The notes: generated by a model not told the origin, from the sequence alone. A stretch of 64,000 nt of DNA from Hymenobacter terricola (GCF_017921975.2 NZ_JAGEMO020000026.1:62001-126000); one strand, 5' to 3'; counted from the stretch's first letter, positions 41,872-50,875 are shown. Program-made: numbers and translations.

Positions 41872-42768
41872 TCATTGGTACCCGAACCGGCTCAGCGCTT
41901 TGGGGTCGGTGCGCCAGTTCTCATTCACTTTTACGTGCAGCTCCAGAAACACTTTTTTCTGGAAAAACTTCTCCATTTCCTCGCGGGCCCAGGTGCCTAC
42001 TTTCTTCAGCGCCTCGCCGCCGGCCCCGATGACGATGCCCTTCTGGCTGCTGCGCTCCACGTAGATGACGCCGCGGATGCGGATGATGGTTTCTTCTTCC
42101 TTGAACTCCTCGATGACGACTTCGCAGCTGTAGGGAATTTCCTTTTTGTAGAGCTTGAAGATTTTTTCGCGCACCATTTCGGCGGCGAAGAAGCGTTCCG
42201 GCTTATCGGTAAGCTCGTCTTTGGGGTAGTACGGCGGGTGAATGGGCAGGCGGTCGAGCACCATGGCCAGCACGCTGTCGGTACCGAAGGCGTTGAGAGC
42301 GGAGATGGGCAAAACCTCGGCGGCATTGGGGAGCTGCTCCTTCCAGTAGGCCAGCTTGGCTTCGACTTCGGCCTGGTCGGCCTGGTCGATTTTGTTGACG
42401 AGCAGGATAATGGGCGTATCCACCATCTTGCGCAGGCGCTCTACCACGGGTTCTTCGTCGTGCTTCTCGTAGATATCGGTCACGAACAGCACCACGTCGG
42501 CGTCTTCGAGCGACGAGTACACGAACGACATCATGGCGTTGTGCAGCTCGTATTTGGGCTGAATGATACCGGGGGTGTCGGAATAAATCAGCTGAAAATC
42601 ATCACCGTTGAGGATGCCCAGGATGCGGTGACGCGTGGTCTGGGCCTTGCTGGTGACGATGCTGAGCCGCTCGCCCACCAGCGCGTTCATGAGCGTGGAC
42701 TTGCCCACATTGGGCTTGCCAATGATGCTCACGAAGCCGGCACGGTGGGGTTTAGTTTCGGGGTTCAC
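41872..42768 (-). CDS. era: GTPase Era
   Basis: 298 residues. The G domain has GKPNVGKST (P-loop), SDTPGI (switch II) and NKID. The C-terminal KH domain contains GVIYVERSSQKGIVIGAGGE and ends ELHVKVNENWR. Era binds the 3' end of 16S rRNA and supports 30S maturation. A consensus TACCTTTG lies 28-35 bp before the start on the minus strand (42796-42803). It is followed by der. Confidence 0.96.
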   Translation of the reverse strand: MNPETKPHRAGFVSIIGKPNVGKSTLMNALVGERLSIVTSKAQTTRHRILGILNGDDFQLIYSDTPGIIQPKYELHNAMMSFVYSSLEDADVVLFVTDIYEKHDEEPVVERLRKMVDTPIILLVNKIDQADQAEVEAKLAYWKEQLPNAAEVLPISALNAFGTDSVLAMVLDRLPIHPPYYPKDELTDKPERFFAAEMVREKIFKLYKKEIPYSCEVVIEEFKEEETIIRIRGVIYVERSSQKGIVIGAGGEALKKVGTWAREEMEKFFQKKVFLELHVKVNENWRTDPKALSRFGYQ

Positions 42769-42795
42769 GATGGATGGGTTTGATAATCAGGGCCG

Positions 42796-42803
42796 CAAAG
42801 GTA
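42796..42803 (-). promoter_or_regulatory. -7 promoter element for era (TACCTTTG on minus)
   Basis: CAAAGGTA on the plus strand. TTTTG occurs about 14 bp upstream on minus, a short spacing for -33. The era ATG is 28 bp downstream. Confidence 0.55.
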
Positions 42804-42849
42804 CGGCTTTTGGCGGGCAAAAGCTACGGTAGCGCTAAACTAGCCCCGC

Positions 42850-42961
42850 AGAACGTCATGCAGCGCGCAGCGAAGCATCTCGCCTGTGGTAGTAACTCAA
42901 TCGTAGAAAAAAGGATTAGCGGTGGCGCGCCAGATGCTTCGCTGCGCGCTGCATGACGAGC
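42850..42961. repeat. family-1 intergenic palindrome (copy e)
   Basis: The left arm 42850-42883 (AGAACGTCATGCAGCGCGCA...) and right arm about 42927-42961 (GATGCTTCGCTGCGCGCTGC then ATGACG) pair with few mismatches. The loop contains GTAGTAACTCAATCGTAG, like TTCAATCGT in copy a. With the era promoter it accounts for most of the 334-bp gap at 42769-43102. Confidence 0.85.
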
Positions 42962-43102
42962 TACTTGGCAGTTCTAACGGCGCAGAATTTCGCTTTTGGT
43001 CAATTTGATTTGCGGAAAGCGTCAGCAAGGCGGCTGGGGCAGGGCCGGACCTTTGTCCGGTTCTAAAACAAGACTCTTCCTCCTCCCCAACCCGCAAATC
43101 AC

Positions 43103-43789
43103 ATGTTTCTCGGACATTTCGGCGTCGGCTTCGGCGCCAAGTCACTTCAGCCCCGCGTGTCGCTGGGCACCTTATTCCTGGCCGCGCAGCTCGCCGATTT
43201 GGTGTGGCCCACCCTGCTGTTGCTGGGCGTGGAGCGCGTGAATATCGTGCCCCACGCCACGGCAGCCAACGCGCTGGACTTTGTGCATTACCCCTTCACC
43301 CACAGCCTGCTGGCCGAGCTGGTGGGCGGCCTGCTGCTGGGCTTAGTTTATTGGCTGGTGCGACGCAATGCGCAGGGGGCGCTGCTGGTGGGCCTGCTGG
43401 TGCCCAGCCACTGGCTGCTCGATTTGGTGGTGCATCAGCCCGATTTACCGTTGTATCCCGGCCCTTCGCCCCTGCTGGGTTTTGGGCTCTGGAATCATCT
43501 GGCGATTACGCAGGTAGTGGAATTTGCCCTGCTGGGCTGGGGGCTGTGGCTGTATGTGCGGCGCACCCGGGCCCGCAACGGCGTGGGGCGCTACGGCTTG
43601 CTGGGGCTGCTGGCGTTCCTGGTAGTGTCACACCTAGCCAGCATCTTCAGCCCGCCGCCTGCTTCGGTGGCGCTCATTGGCTGGGGTGGGCAGCTGCTGT
43701 GGCTGACGGTGCTGCTGGCCTATTGGGTAGACCGCAACCGGGAGGTTATCGGCGAAAGGCACCCGGCGTCTGCCCCGTCCATTTCTTGA
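43103..43789 (+). CDS. polytopic membrane protein (YdjM-like metal-dependent hydrolase-like)
   Basis: 228 residues with about six hydrophobic segments. The N-terminal LGHFGVGFGAK and the segment FVHYPFTHSLLAEL carry His residues, as does HWLLDLVVHQPDLPL. This HxxxD-like arrangement in membrane helices resembles the YdjM/LexA-regulated membrane hydrolase family (DUF457), some of which bind metal. Function is not known. Its 3' end overlaps the convergent AraC-type gene by 44 bp. Confidence 0.65.
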   Translation: MFLGHFGVGFGAKSLQPRVSLGTLFLAAQLADLVWPTLLLLGVERVNIVPHATAANALDFVHYPFTHSLLAELVGGLLLGLVYWLVRRNAQGALLVGLLVPSHWLLDLVVHQPDLPLYPGPSPLLGFGLWNHLAITQVVEFALLGWGLWLYVRRTRARNGVGRYGLLGLLAFLVVSHLASIFSPPPASVALIGWGGQLLWLTVLLAYWVDRNREVIGERHPASAPSIS

Positions 43790-44768
43790 AGGAGCGCACG
43801 AATACGCTGGGCTCGGAGTAACCCAGCAGAAACGCCACATCGGTGATGCTGAGGTGGGGCTCGCGCAGGTGGCTTTGGGCGAGGTCGCGGCGCACGTTAT
43901 CAAGGAGCTGCTGGTAGGTGTGGCCGGCTTCTTTGAGCTGGAGCTGGAGCGTGCGCACGCCCAGACACAGCTGGTCGGCTACGGCGGCCAGCGTGGGCGC
44001 TTCGCCCTTGAGCAGGCGCACGATTTCGCTGCGCACCCGCTCTACCAAGATTGGCGGCTGGCTAGTGGGTAGTTGGGCCAGCAACGCCGCCGCGTGCTGC
44101 TCGAACAGCGGAAACAGCGCCGGATTGGCGTGCAGCACCTCCCGCGCCAGGGTGGCCGCATCGAAAGCAATAGCCGTCACGGGCGCGTCGAATTCCAGCT
44201 TGGCCGTGCCGAAGGCTTGCTCATGTTCCCGCGTATCGGCCGGGCGCGGGTAGGCCAGGCGCACGGCCAGCGGAGTCACGGGCTGGCCGGTGAGCGTGCC
44301 GAAGGCCGCCAGGTAAATCGACAGCTCCGAGTTCAGCACGTAGCGCGGGTGCACGATGGCGGGGCTGGTCAGTTCCAGGTTCAGCCAGCTGCTGCCGGGC
44401 CACTCAGCGGCGGGCGTTTGAAACGTGCGCACGCCCTGGCAGGCGATGTCCTGGTAGCGGCACAGCTGGACGACGGCCGCGCCGAGCGTGGGCGCGTGCA
44501 GCAGCACGTAGGCCAGCGTGCCGGCGGCGGTGAAGTTGATGTAGCCGCCGAGATGGAGGTCGAAGTTTGGGTCGTGAGTGGCGTCGATGAGCAATGGCCA
44601 CAGGCGCTGGATGGTGGCGATGGGCACGCGGGCATCGGGATTGCCAGCGGTGGCAGCGGGGTCAAAATCGATGGCGCGGCACAGGGCGGGCACGTCGGCG
44701 CCGTGTTGGCCGGCCACCCACAACAACAGGTTGAGCGAAGAAGCGGCGAGGGTGTCGGGCGGCGTCAT
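43746..44768 (-). CDS. AraC family regulator with Arabinose_bd-type N-terminal domain
   Basis: 340 residues from ATG 44768 (MTPPDTLAASSLNLLLWVAG). The N-terminal effector domain (about 1-200) resembles the OruR/ArgR-like family: ALCRAIDFDP, IQRLWPLLIDATHDPNFDLH. The C-terminal double helix-turn-helix spans about 245-340, with LAAVADQLCLGVRTLQLQLK and ITDVAFLLGYSEPSVFVRSF then KKWTGQTPGAFRR, an AraC signature. The target genes are unknown; neighbours do not suggest a metabolic pathway. Its end overlaps the convergent membrane protein gene. Confidence 0.87.
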   Translation of the reverse strand: MTPPDTLAASSLNLLLWVAGQHGADVPALCRAIDFDPAATAGNPDARVPIATIQRLWPLLIDATHDPNFDLHLGGYINFTAAGTLAYVLLHAPTLGAAVVQLCRYQDIACQGVRTFQTPAAEWPGSSWLNLELTSPAIVHPRYVLNSELSIYLAAFGTLTGQPVTPLAVRLAYPRPADTREHEQAFGTAKLEFDAPVTAIAFDAATLAREVLHANPALFPLFEQHAAALLAQLPTSQPPILVERVRSEIVRLLKGEAPTLAAVADQLCLGVRTLQLQLKEAGHTYQQLLDNVRRDLAQSHLREPHLSITDVAFLLGYSEPSVFVRSFKKWTGQTPGAFRR

Positions 44769-44909
44769 GAGATAGAAGCGTGAAATCAGGCCGCAAGTTC
44801 GGGCGGTGCGTCGAACCATGCCAGCGAACGGCTGTTAGCTTGGCGAACGGCACCAGAAGCTCGCCGAATCCCCGCTACAGTCCGCGTGTTGCTCCCGAAC
44901 TTTGTCCCA

Positions 44910-45953
44910 ATGAATTCTCCCGTTTTTCCCAACGCCCGCATCGGCGTGTTGCTCGTCAACCTCGGCACGCCCGACTCGCCCAACACGCCCGACGTGCGGC
45001 GCTACCTCAACGAATTCCTCACCGATGGCCGCGTGATTGACATGCCCGCTGCCGTGCGCTACCCGCTGTTTCAGGGCCTGGTGGTGCCGCTGCGGGCCCC
45101 GAAATCGGCCAAAATCTACCAGCAGCTCTGGACCGAGCGCGGCTCGCCCCTGCTTTTTCACGGCCTCGATTTGCAGAAAAAAGTTCAGGCTGAGCTGGGA
45201 CCGGAATATGTGGTGGCATTCGGGATGCGCTACCAGAAACCCAGCATCGCCAAAGCGCTGGACGAGCTGCGCGAGGCCGCCGTGGACCGCATCATCGTGC
45301 TGCCGCTGTTCCCGCAGTACGCCTCAGCCAGCACGGGTTCGGTACAGGAGAAGGTGATGGACATCGTGAAAGACTGGTGGATTGTGCCCAGCATCAGCTT
45401 TATCAGCGCCTTTAGTTCCGACCCGGGCTTTATTGCCACCATCGTGGCGCTGGGCCAGCGGGAGCAGGCCAAGCGGAATTACGACCATATCGTGTTCAGC
45501 TACCACGGCATTCCGGAGCGGCACATTACGAAGGGCAGCTTCCACAACTACTGCAAATTCGGGAGCTGCTGCGACACGCTGAACGAGAACAACCGCTACT
45601 GCTACCGGGCCCAGTGCTTCGAAACCTCGCGCCTGGTGGCAGTCGGCATGGGGCTGAAGCCAGACCAGTACACGGTGGCCTTCCAGAGCCGCCTGCAAAG
45701 CCGCCTGCGCGACCCCTGGCTGCAGCCGTACACTGATGAGGTGCTGAAAGAATTTCCTGCCAAAGGCATTAAAAACGTGCTGGCGTTCAGCCCCGCTTTC
45801 GTGGCCGACTGCCTGGAAACGACCATCGAAGTTGGCGAGGAATTCAAGGAGCTGTTTGAAAAATCCGGCGGCGACCATTGGCAGCTGGTGCCCTCGCTCA
45901 ACTCGGAGCCGCAGTGGGTGGATGCGGTGGCGGCCATGATTCGGCGGAACTGA
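44910..45953 (+). CDS. hemH: ferrochelatase with internal cysteine cluster
   Basis: 347 residues from ATG 44910. Family blocks are GVLLVNLGTPDSP, LPLFPQYASASTGS, the catalytic His in FSYHGIPERH, and the late acidic block FVADCLETTIEV. HemH inserts ferrous iron into protoporphyrin IX, the last step of heme synthesis. Between about residues 215 and 239 there are five cysteines (YCKFGSCC..., RYCYRAQC), where enterobacterial HemH has GDPYxxQC. This could hold a [2Fe-2S] cluster, as in some bacterial and animal ferrochelatases, or may be structural. The convergent neighbour is a PRC-barrel gene. Confidence 0.93.
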   Translation: MNSPVFPNARIGVLLVNLGTPDSPNTPDVRRYLNEFLTDGRVIDMPAAVRYPLFQGLVVPLRAPKSAKIYQQLWTERGSPLLFHGLDLQKKVQAELGPEYVVAFGMRYQKPSIAKALDELREAAVDRIIVLPLFPQYASASTGSVQEKVMDIVKDWWIVPSISFISAFSSDPGFIATIVALGQREQAKRNYDHIVFSYHGIPERHITKGSFHNYCKFGSCCDTLNENNRYCYRAQCFETSRLVAVGMGLKPDQYTVAFQSRLQSRLRDPWLQPYTDEVLKEFPAKGIKNVLAFSPAFVADCLETTIEVGEEFKELFEKSGGDHWQLVPSLNSEPQWVDAVAAMIRRN

Positions 45954-45997
45954 TTTTCGGCAATTATCCTGAGCGAGAACAGCTGCGAGCTACTGCG

Positions 45998-46450
45998 TCA
46001 GGAAGCTTTGCGGCGATGGTAGAAACTATCGGCGTCGAAAGAATCCTGCTCGTAAAACCGGGGGTTGGGTGTGGCGGGCTCTTTGCCAAGGGCGCGCAGC
46101 ATGGCTTCTTCGTACTCGCGGCTAATCTGGATTTCGACGTAGGGCGGGTATGTGAGCACCGATTCGGAATTGAGCGCGGGTACGAACACGTTGTCGTCGT
46201 CCGCATCAAGAGCGGCTGCGCCAATGGGCAACAGGATGTGATTTTCGTACTCGTTGATGTTAAAACGGGAGTCCAGCTCCACATCGAGGTAGCGCACTTT
46301 CAGGCTTTCGGGCTCCACAATCAGCTCGTGAACGGTGCCCAGGGCCCGGCCGTCGCTGCCGCGCACAGTCCAGCCGCGCACGTCCGGATTGTTGTCGGCT
46401 ACTTCAAAATCGGTCAAATCGCGCAAGCGGCGCAACACGGGAGTTTCCAT
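45998..46450 (-). CDS. PRC-barrel domain protein
   Basis: 150 residues. The N-terminal LRDLTDFEVADNNPDVRGWT followed by GSDGRALGTVHELIVEPESL is a PRC-barrel, as in photosynthetic reaction-centre H subunits and many general stress proteins. A second beta stretch (HILLPIGAAALDADDDNVFV) follows, then a C-terminal tail of about 40 residues. It has no signal peptide. PRC-barrels bind RNA or proteins in other contexts; this one's role is unknown. It is 21 bp upstream of the start-proximal end of the next minus-strand gene's stop, so the order on minus is the 46472 gene and then this one. Confidence 0.82.
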   Translation of the reverse strand: METPVLRRLRDLTDFEVADNNPDVRGWTVRGSDGRALGTVHELIVEPESLKVRYLDVELDSRFNINEYENHILLPIGAAALDADDDNVFVPALNSESVLTYPPYVEIQISREYEEAMLRALGKEPATPNPRFYEQDSFDADSFYHRRKAS

Positions 46451-46471
46451 AATTCACGGCAAGAATAAAGA

Positions 46472-47152
46472 TTAATGAGCCGGCTCGCTCAGCACGCGCA
46501 CGGCGGCGGCGGCCTGGGTCAGGAACTGTTTGTTTTGCTGCTGTTCGGCGGCCGTGGCGCTACGGCCCGACAACTGGCCGGCCAGGCGCACCAGGTCATT
46601 GGCCTCGCTTTCCAGCGCGGGATACGCCTTTTGCTGCATGACCCGGATGAGGCCGGCCGCCGCCACAAAACCAGGCCGCAGACTGGCATCGGGCTCGCCG
46701 AGGCGGGCGGTGGCACTGGTCAGGTTGTCGCGCTGCTCGGTGGTGGTGGGGTCGCGCAGGTCGTCCCGGTCGGTAAGGGCCACCAGGATGCCGCTTAGCT
46801 TTTGCAGGCCGTTCAGGGCATAGTTTGGGGCAGCGGGGTTGGTGGCGGCCTGGGCCGCCAGGGTAGCGGGGCTGTAGTCTTCCGTCGCGTCGGCGGGGGC
46901 CACGGAGTCGGCCACGCCTGCGGCGGCATCGGCGGGTGGCGGGGTAGCGCGGGCTTGCTCAGCGGCACTATTGGGAGCCAGCGTATCGGTAGGGGCTGCC
47001 TCCACGCTGGTAGTATCAGCGGGCATGGGCTCGTCAGCAGGGTCGGGCCGGAGGAAGAAATATGCCACCACGGCCAGCACCGCCGCCGCCAGCAGCACCA
47101 GCAGCCACGGGCTTGGTGCCGATTTTTTGCGTTGAATATTGATATCAGCCAT
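46472..47152 (-). CDS. membrane-anchored hypothetical protein
   Basis: 226 residues from ATG 47152 (MADINIQRKKSAPSPW). One transmembrane helix is at about 15-33 (LLVLLAAAVLAVVAYFFL). A long low-complexity Ala/Pro/Asp/Thr segment extends to about residue 100, followed by a helical domain (YALNGLQKLSGILVALTD, then two more Ala/Leu-rich helices). The layout suggests an inner-membrane protein with a disordered periplasmic linker. No family is recognised. It is on the same strand as the PRC-barrel gene, 21 bp upstream. Confidence 0.65.
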   Translation of the reverse strand: MADINIQRKKSAPSPWLLVLLAAAVLAVVAYFFLRPDPADEPMPADTTSVEAAPTDTLAPNSAAEQARATPPPADAAAGVADSVAPADATEDYSPATLAAQAATNPAAPNYALNGLQKLSGILVALTDRDDLRDPTTTEQRDNLTSATARLGEPDASLRPGFVAAAGLIRVMQQKAYPALESEANDLVRLAGQLSGRSATAAEQQQNKQFLTQAAAAVRVLSEPAH

Positions 47153-47359
47153 GCAGAAATGGATTGTAGGGCTTAGTACGGAAAGGGGCGAAAAGTAGTC
47201 ATTACCGGCTGAAACCGGGCCGCAGCCCGGCATCCTTCCTTTGCCAGCGCAATTCGCTTCGCCCCATTATGCCGGGCTATATAGACGATATACGCCTTTA
47301 CCCGCTAAATGCCGTACTTGCGGCCCACCCGATAAGCTGCCCCTTCCTGTCCCCACGTC

Positions 47360-48400
47360 ATGCCGTCATCCCCACCCGACCCTTACCTCGCCGATTTGCA
47401 AGCGCGGGGCCTGCTACCGCCCGACCAGGCCGCTGCCATTGCCGCCGCTGACCAAGCGCAGCCCTTTTCGCTGCACTACGAGTTGCGCACACTGCTCTAC
47501 TTAGGCATCACGCTGCTCGCGGGTGGCTTGGGCGTGCTCGTCTACCAACACCTCGACAGTATCGGGCACGAGGTTATTATTGCCGCGACGGCGGTGCTTA
47601 TGGCGGCCTGTTTCGGGTACGCGGCCCGGCATCGGGGCCCATTTACCTGGGGCGTGGCTCCCAAAACTTCGGTGGGGGCCGACTATTTATTATTGCTCGG
47701 CTGCCTGCTGTTCGTGGTGCTGGAAGGCTACGTGCAGTATCAATACCATGTATTTGGCACCCGCTACGGGCTGGCTACAGCCGTGCCGGCGCTGGTTTTT
47801 CTGCCGCTGGCGTATGCATTCGACCACCGCGGCGTGCTGGCCATGGGCCTCACGGCGCTGGCATCCTGGGTGGGCCTCACGGTGGCGCCGCTATCGGTAC
47901 TCACGGAAAATGATTTTTGGAATACCAGCATCCGCAGTGCCGCACTGGGGCTGGGCCTTGTGCTGATGGCCGCCGGATTCTACTCCGAACACCAGGGCCG
48001 CAAAGCCCATTTCGCCTTCACTTATCTGTTACTGGGCAGCAACCTGGCGCTCGCCGCGCTGGCCACTTCACTGGTGCATGCCACCTTCAACGAGCAGCCG
48101 GTCGCCAGCACTGGGGCCGCGCTATTGGTGCTGGCTTTGTGCGGCGGGCTGTTTTGGTATGCACGGCGCACGCAGTCCTATTGGTTTCTGATACTGGCCG
48201 CGGGCTACGCCTATCTCGCCGTCGGCTGCCTAGTGGGACAAGTAATTATGGCACTGCCCAATGACCTTATCGGGCTGGTGCTGATGGTGTTTTTTCCGCT
48301 TTCCGCCTTGGGCATGGTGCTGTTCTTCGTCAATCTGAAAAAGATTATGCACGGGTCTGCCGGTCCGGCCACCGCCACCACTCCTCCCTCTAATAGCTGA
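47360..48400 (+). CDS. DUF2157-type polytopic membrane protein
   Basis: 346 residues. The soluble N-terminus (YLADLQARGLLPPDQAAAIA) has the short helical segment typical of DUF2157 proteins. About nine hydrophobic helices follow, the first near residue 50 (LRTLLYLGITLLAGGLGVLV). Function is unknown in the family. The stop is 3 bp before the next gene, another polytopic protein with a similar N-terminal helix (LSPEQLAGI), so the pair is an operon and probably forms one complex. Confidence 0.75.
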   Translation: MPSSPPDPYLADLQARGLLPPDQAAAIAAADQAQPFSLHYELRTLLYLGITLLAGGLGVLVYQHLDSIGHEVIIAATAVLMAACFGYAARHRGPFTWGVAPKTSVGADYLLLLGCLLFVVLEGYVQYQYHVFGTRYGLATAVPALVFLPLAYAFDHRGVLAMGLTALASWVGLTVAPLSVLTENDFWNTSIRSAALGLGLVLMAAGFYSEHQGRKAHFAFTYLLLGSNLALAALATSLVHATFNEQPVASTGAALLVLALCGGLFWYARRTQSYWFLILAAGYAYLAVGCLVGQVIMALPNDLIGLVLMVFFPLSALGMVLFFVNLKKIMHGSAGPATATTPPSNS

Positions 48401-48403
48401 GTT

Positions 48404-49597
48404 ATGAAGCTTCAGGCTTACCATCCGGAATGGGCTTTCCGAGCGGCTCTCCAGGCCAGGGCGGCGCGCTGGCAGCGCCAGCAATTGCTCAGCCCCGAGC
48501 AGCTGGCCGGCATCGCAGTCGCTTATCCGCTGGATTACTACCGCCCGGTGTGGCCGTTGCGGGTAGCACTTTTCCTGTTCGCCTGGTTCGGGCTGGTCAT
48601 GGCAAGCGGTTTCACATTTTTGATTACCGGCGAGTCACTTTTCGCGGCCGGAGCAGTGCATTGCGCGGCCTGCTTCGGGGTGCTGGAGCTATTGATTCGG
48701 GAGCGAAAGTTCTACCGCGCCGGGGCTGACAACGCCCTGCTGTACGCCGGACTGGGCGTGGCCGTAGCGCTGATTTTTTACGTGTTTAGCGTCTATCTCT
48801 GGCCCGTCAGTCTCGCTCATCTCGCCCTCAGCAACGGCTACCTTGCTCCCCCTCTGCTATTAACGCTGGCGCTTTTGCTAGCCGCTACCCTGCGCTATGC
48901 GGATGCCGTGGTGTCGGCCGCTGCTTTTTTCAATGTGTTGCTGCTGGTAGCACTCCTGGGCCTGCAGTCGGCCCTAGGGCAAGCCCTGCTGCCTTTTCTG
49001 GCTATGGCTGCGGCCGGGGGTGCGCTGGTTTTTCAGCTCCTTTTGCGCCGCCGGATGGCGGGCACTTACTTGGCCGACTATTATGCCACCTGCCTGTTGG
49101 TGCTGAAAGTGCTGGGGCTGGTGGTGCTGTACCTGGGCGGCAATTATCTGGTAGTGCGCGAAGGCAATGCCGCCCTGCACGACTTATACACGTCGGTTCA
49201 GGTGCCGTTTGCAGCAATATTTTATGCCTTCACGGCGGGCATTCCACTCCTGTATATCATGTTGGGGCTGCGCCGGGCCGACCGTCCCACGCTGCTGGTG
49301 GGCTTGCTGGCACTGGCCTTTTCGCTCTACACGCTTCGGCACTACCGCTCGCTGCTGCCTCCCGAGATAGCCGCCCTTCTGGCGGGAATAGTCCTCACGG
49401 CGTTAGCGGGAATCCTGTTACGGGGCCTGCGCCCCGCCCGGTTCGGCCTTACCTCGCTGCCCGATGACGAGCCCCGCCACTTCAACCTCGAAAACCTGAT
49501 TCAGGCCCAAACGGCCCACGCCCCTGCCGCACCAGCCGGTGGATTCGCATTTGGCGGCGGGCAATCGGGCGGCGGCGGCGCTACGGGCCAGTTCTGA
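48404..49597 (+). CDS. polytopic membrane protein with Gly-rich C-terminal tail
   Basis: 397 residues. An N-terminal amphipathic region (LQARAARWQRQQLLSPEQLA) precedes about ten hydrophobic segments. The C-terminal roughly 60 residues are soluble, ending in a glycine-rich tail (GGFAFGGGQSGGGGATGQF). Such Gly-rich endings occur in small membrane proteins of the TPM/DUF2157 neighbourhood and may be flexible. No catalytic motif is visible. It is likely co-translated with the DUF2157 gene (3-bp gap) and is tail-to-tail with the cysteine desulfurase gene, with 1 bp between stops. Confidence 0.7.
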   Translation: MKLQAYHPEWAFRAALQARAARWQRQQLLSPEQLAGIAVAYPLDYYRPVWPLRVALFLFAWFGLVMASGFTFLITGESLFAAGAVHCAACFGVLELLIRERKFYRAGADNALLYAGLGVAVALIFYVFSVYLWPVSLAHLALSNGYLAPPLLLTLALLLAATLRYADAVVSAAAFFNVLLLVALLGLQSALGQALLPFLAMAAAGGALVFQLLLRRRMAGTYLADYYATCLLVLKVLGLVVLYLGGNYLVVREGNAALHDLYTSVQVPFAAIFYAFTAGIPLLYIMLGLRRADRPTLLVGLLALAFSLYTLRHYRSLLPPEIAALLAGIVLTALAGILLRGLRPARFGLTSLPDDEPRHFNLENLIQAQTAHAPAAPAGGFAFGGGQSGGGGATGQF

Positions 49598-49598
49598 G

Positions 49599-50768
49599 CT
49601 AGACCGCTACGGGCCGGTACAGCTTGGCGAGTGTTGCCACGGCGTAGTCCACTTCGGCTTCGGTGTTCATCTTGCTCATTGAGAAGCGCACCGTGGCCCG
49701 GTCGGCATCGCCACCTAGTGCTTCGAGCACGTGCGAGCCCGCCTGTGCCCCACTGGTACACGCCGAGCCGCCCGAAGCTGCCACCTTGCTGATATCGAGG
49801 TTGAACAACAGCATCTCGCTGATGGACGACGGCGGCAAGCTCACGCTGAGTACCGTGTACAGGCTTTGGTCGGCGTATTTCGACAGGCCGTTGAACTGTA
49901 CGTCGTCAATCTCGGCCCGTAGCTTCTCAATAAAGCGGGTTTTCAAGCCCTGCACATGCGCCTGATGCGCGCCCAGGTCCCGAATAGCAATTTCCAGGGC
50001 CTTCGCCAGTCCCACAATGCCGTACACATTCTCGGTGCCGGAACGTACGTTGCGCTCCTGCGAGCCGCCGTGAATGAGCGGGCTCACCTGGATTCCGCTC
50101 CGGGTATACAGAAAACCTACGCCTTTCGGCCCATGAAACTTGTGTGCCGAACCCACCAGAAAGTGGTTTTTCAGCTGCTGCACGTCGTGCCGGTAGTGGC
50201 CCATGGTCTGCACCGTATCGGTGTGAAACACGGCGTCGTACCGGGCACAGATTTCGCCGATGGCCTCGATGTCGTTCAGATTCCCAATTTCATTGTTGGC
50301 GTGCATCAGGCTCACAAACGTGCGCGGTTGAGCGGCCAGCAGCGCTTCCAAATGGGTCAGGTCCAAAGTCCCCTGGGCATCGTGCTGCAAATAGTGCAGC
50401 TCAATTTCGCCGCTTTTTGCCAGGGCCTGCAACGGGTGCAGCACCGCGTGGTGCTCCAGCGGCGAGGTAATGGCGTGCTTCAGCCCCAGCGTGCGGATGC
50501 TGCCGAACGCGGCGTAGTTGTCAGCCTCAGTGCCACCACTGGTGAAGGAAATTTCGGCCGGGGCGGCATTCAGCAGGTGCGCCACAGTCTTACGGGCATT
50601 TTCGATGGCCGCCCGCACTTGCCGGCCGGGGCCGTGCAAGCTGCTCGGGTTGCCGTAGTGCTGGCTCAGAAAGGGCAGCATGGCCGCCAGCACTTCGGGG
50701 TCGAGGGGCGTGGTGGCCGCATTATCAAAATAAACGAAGGCGGGAGCGGAGGGCGCAGTTGGGGTCAT
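49599..50768 (-). CDS. cysteine desulfurase (NifS/IscS-like)
   Basis: 389 residues, class V aminotransferase fold. Blocks: VYFDNAATTPLDPEVL at the N-terminus, FTSGGTEADNYA, the PLP-binding Lys in SAHKFHGPKGVGFLY, and RSGTENV. The catalytic Cys lies in GGSACTSGAQAGSHVL on a short loop, as in group I IscS/NifS. It removes sulfur from cysteine for Fe-S cluster assembly and thiolation. No iscU or sufBCD gene is adjacent. It is convergent with the membrane protein gene. Confidence 0.93.
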   Translation of the reverse strand: MTPTAPSAPAFVYFDNAATTPLDPEVLAAMLPFLSQHYGNPSSLHGPGRQVRAAIENARKTVAHLLNAAPAEISFTSGGTEADNYAAFGSIRTLGLKHAITSPLEHHAVLHPLQALAKSGEIELHYLQHDAQGTLDLTHLEALLAAQPRTFVSLMHANNEIGNLNDIEAIGEICARYDAVFHTDTVQTMGHYRHDVQQLKNHFLVGSAHKFHGPKGVGFLYTRSGIQVSPLIHGGSQERNVRSGTENVYGIVGLAKALEIAIRDLGAHQAHVQGLKTRFIEKLRAEIDDVQFNGLSKYADQSLYTVLSVSLPPSSISEMLLFNLDISKVAASGGSACTSGAQAGSHVLEALGGDADRATVRFSMSKMNTEAEVDYAVATLAKLYRPVAV

Positions 50769-50875
50769 AGAATGAGGGTAAAACCAGACGCCGGGAGTGG
50801 GTGCCCCCGGCGCTTGGGAATCGTGAATACAAAGCTCGGCCGTGGGCCCTTCTCACCCGCGCTTACCCGAAGATT

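Noticed and set aside
33969..42961. Reading the family-1 palindromes as terminators
   Set aside because: Loops of 30-50 bp, no T-tract, and placement between co-directional genes where termination is not expected.
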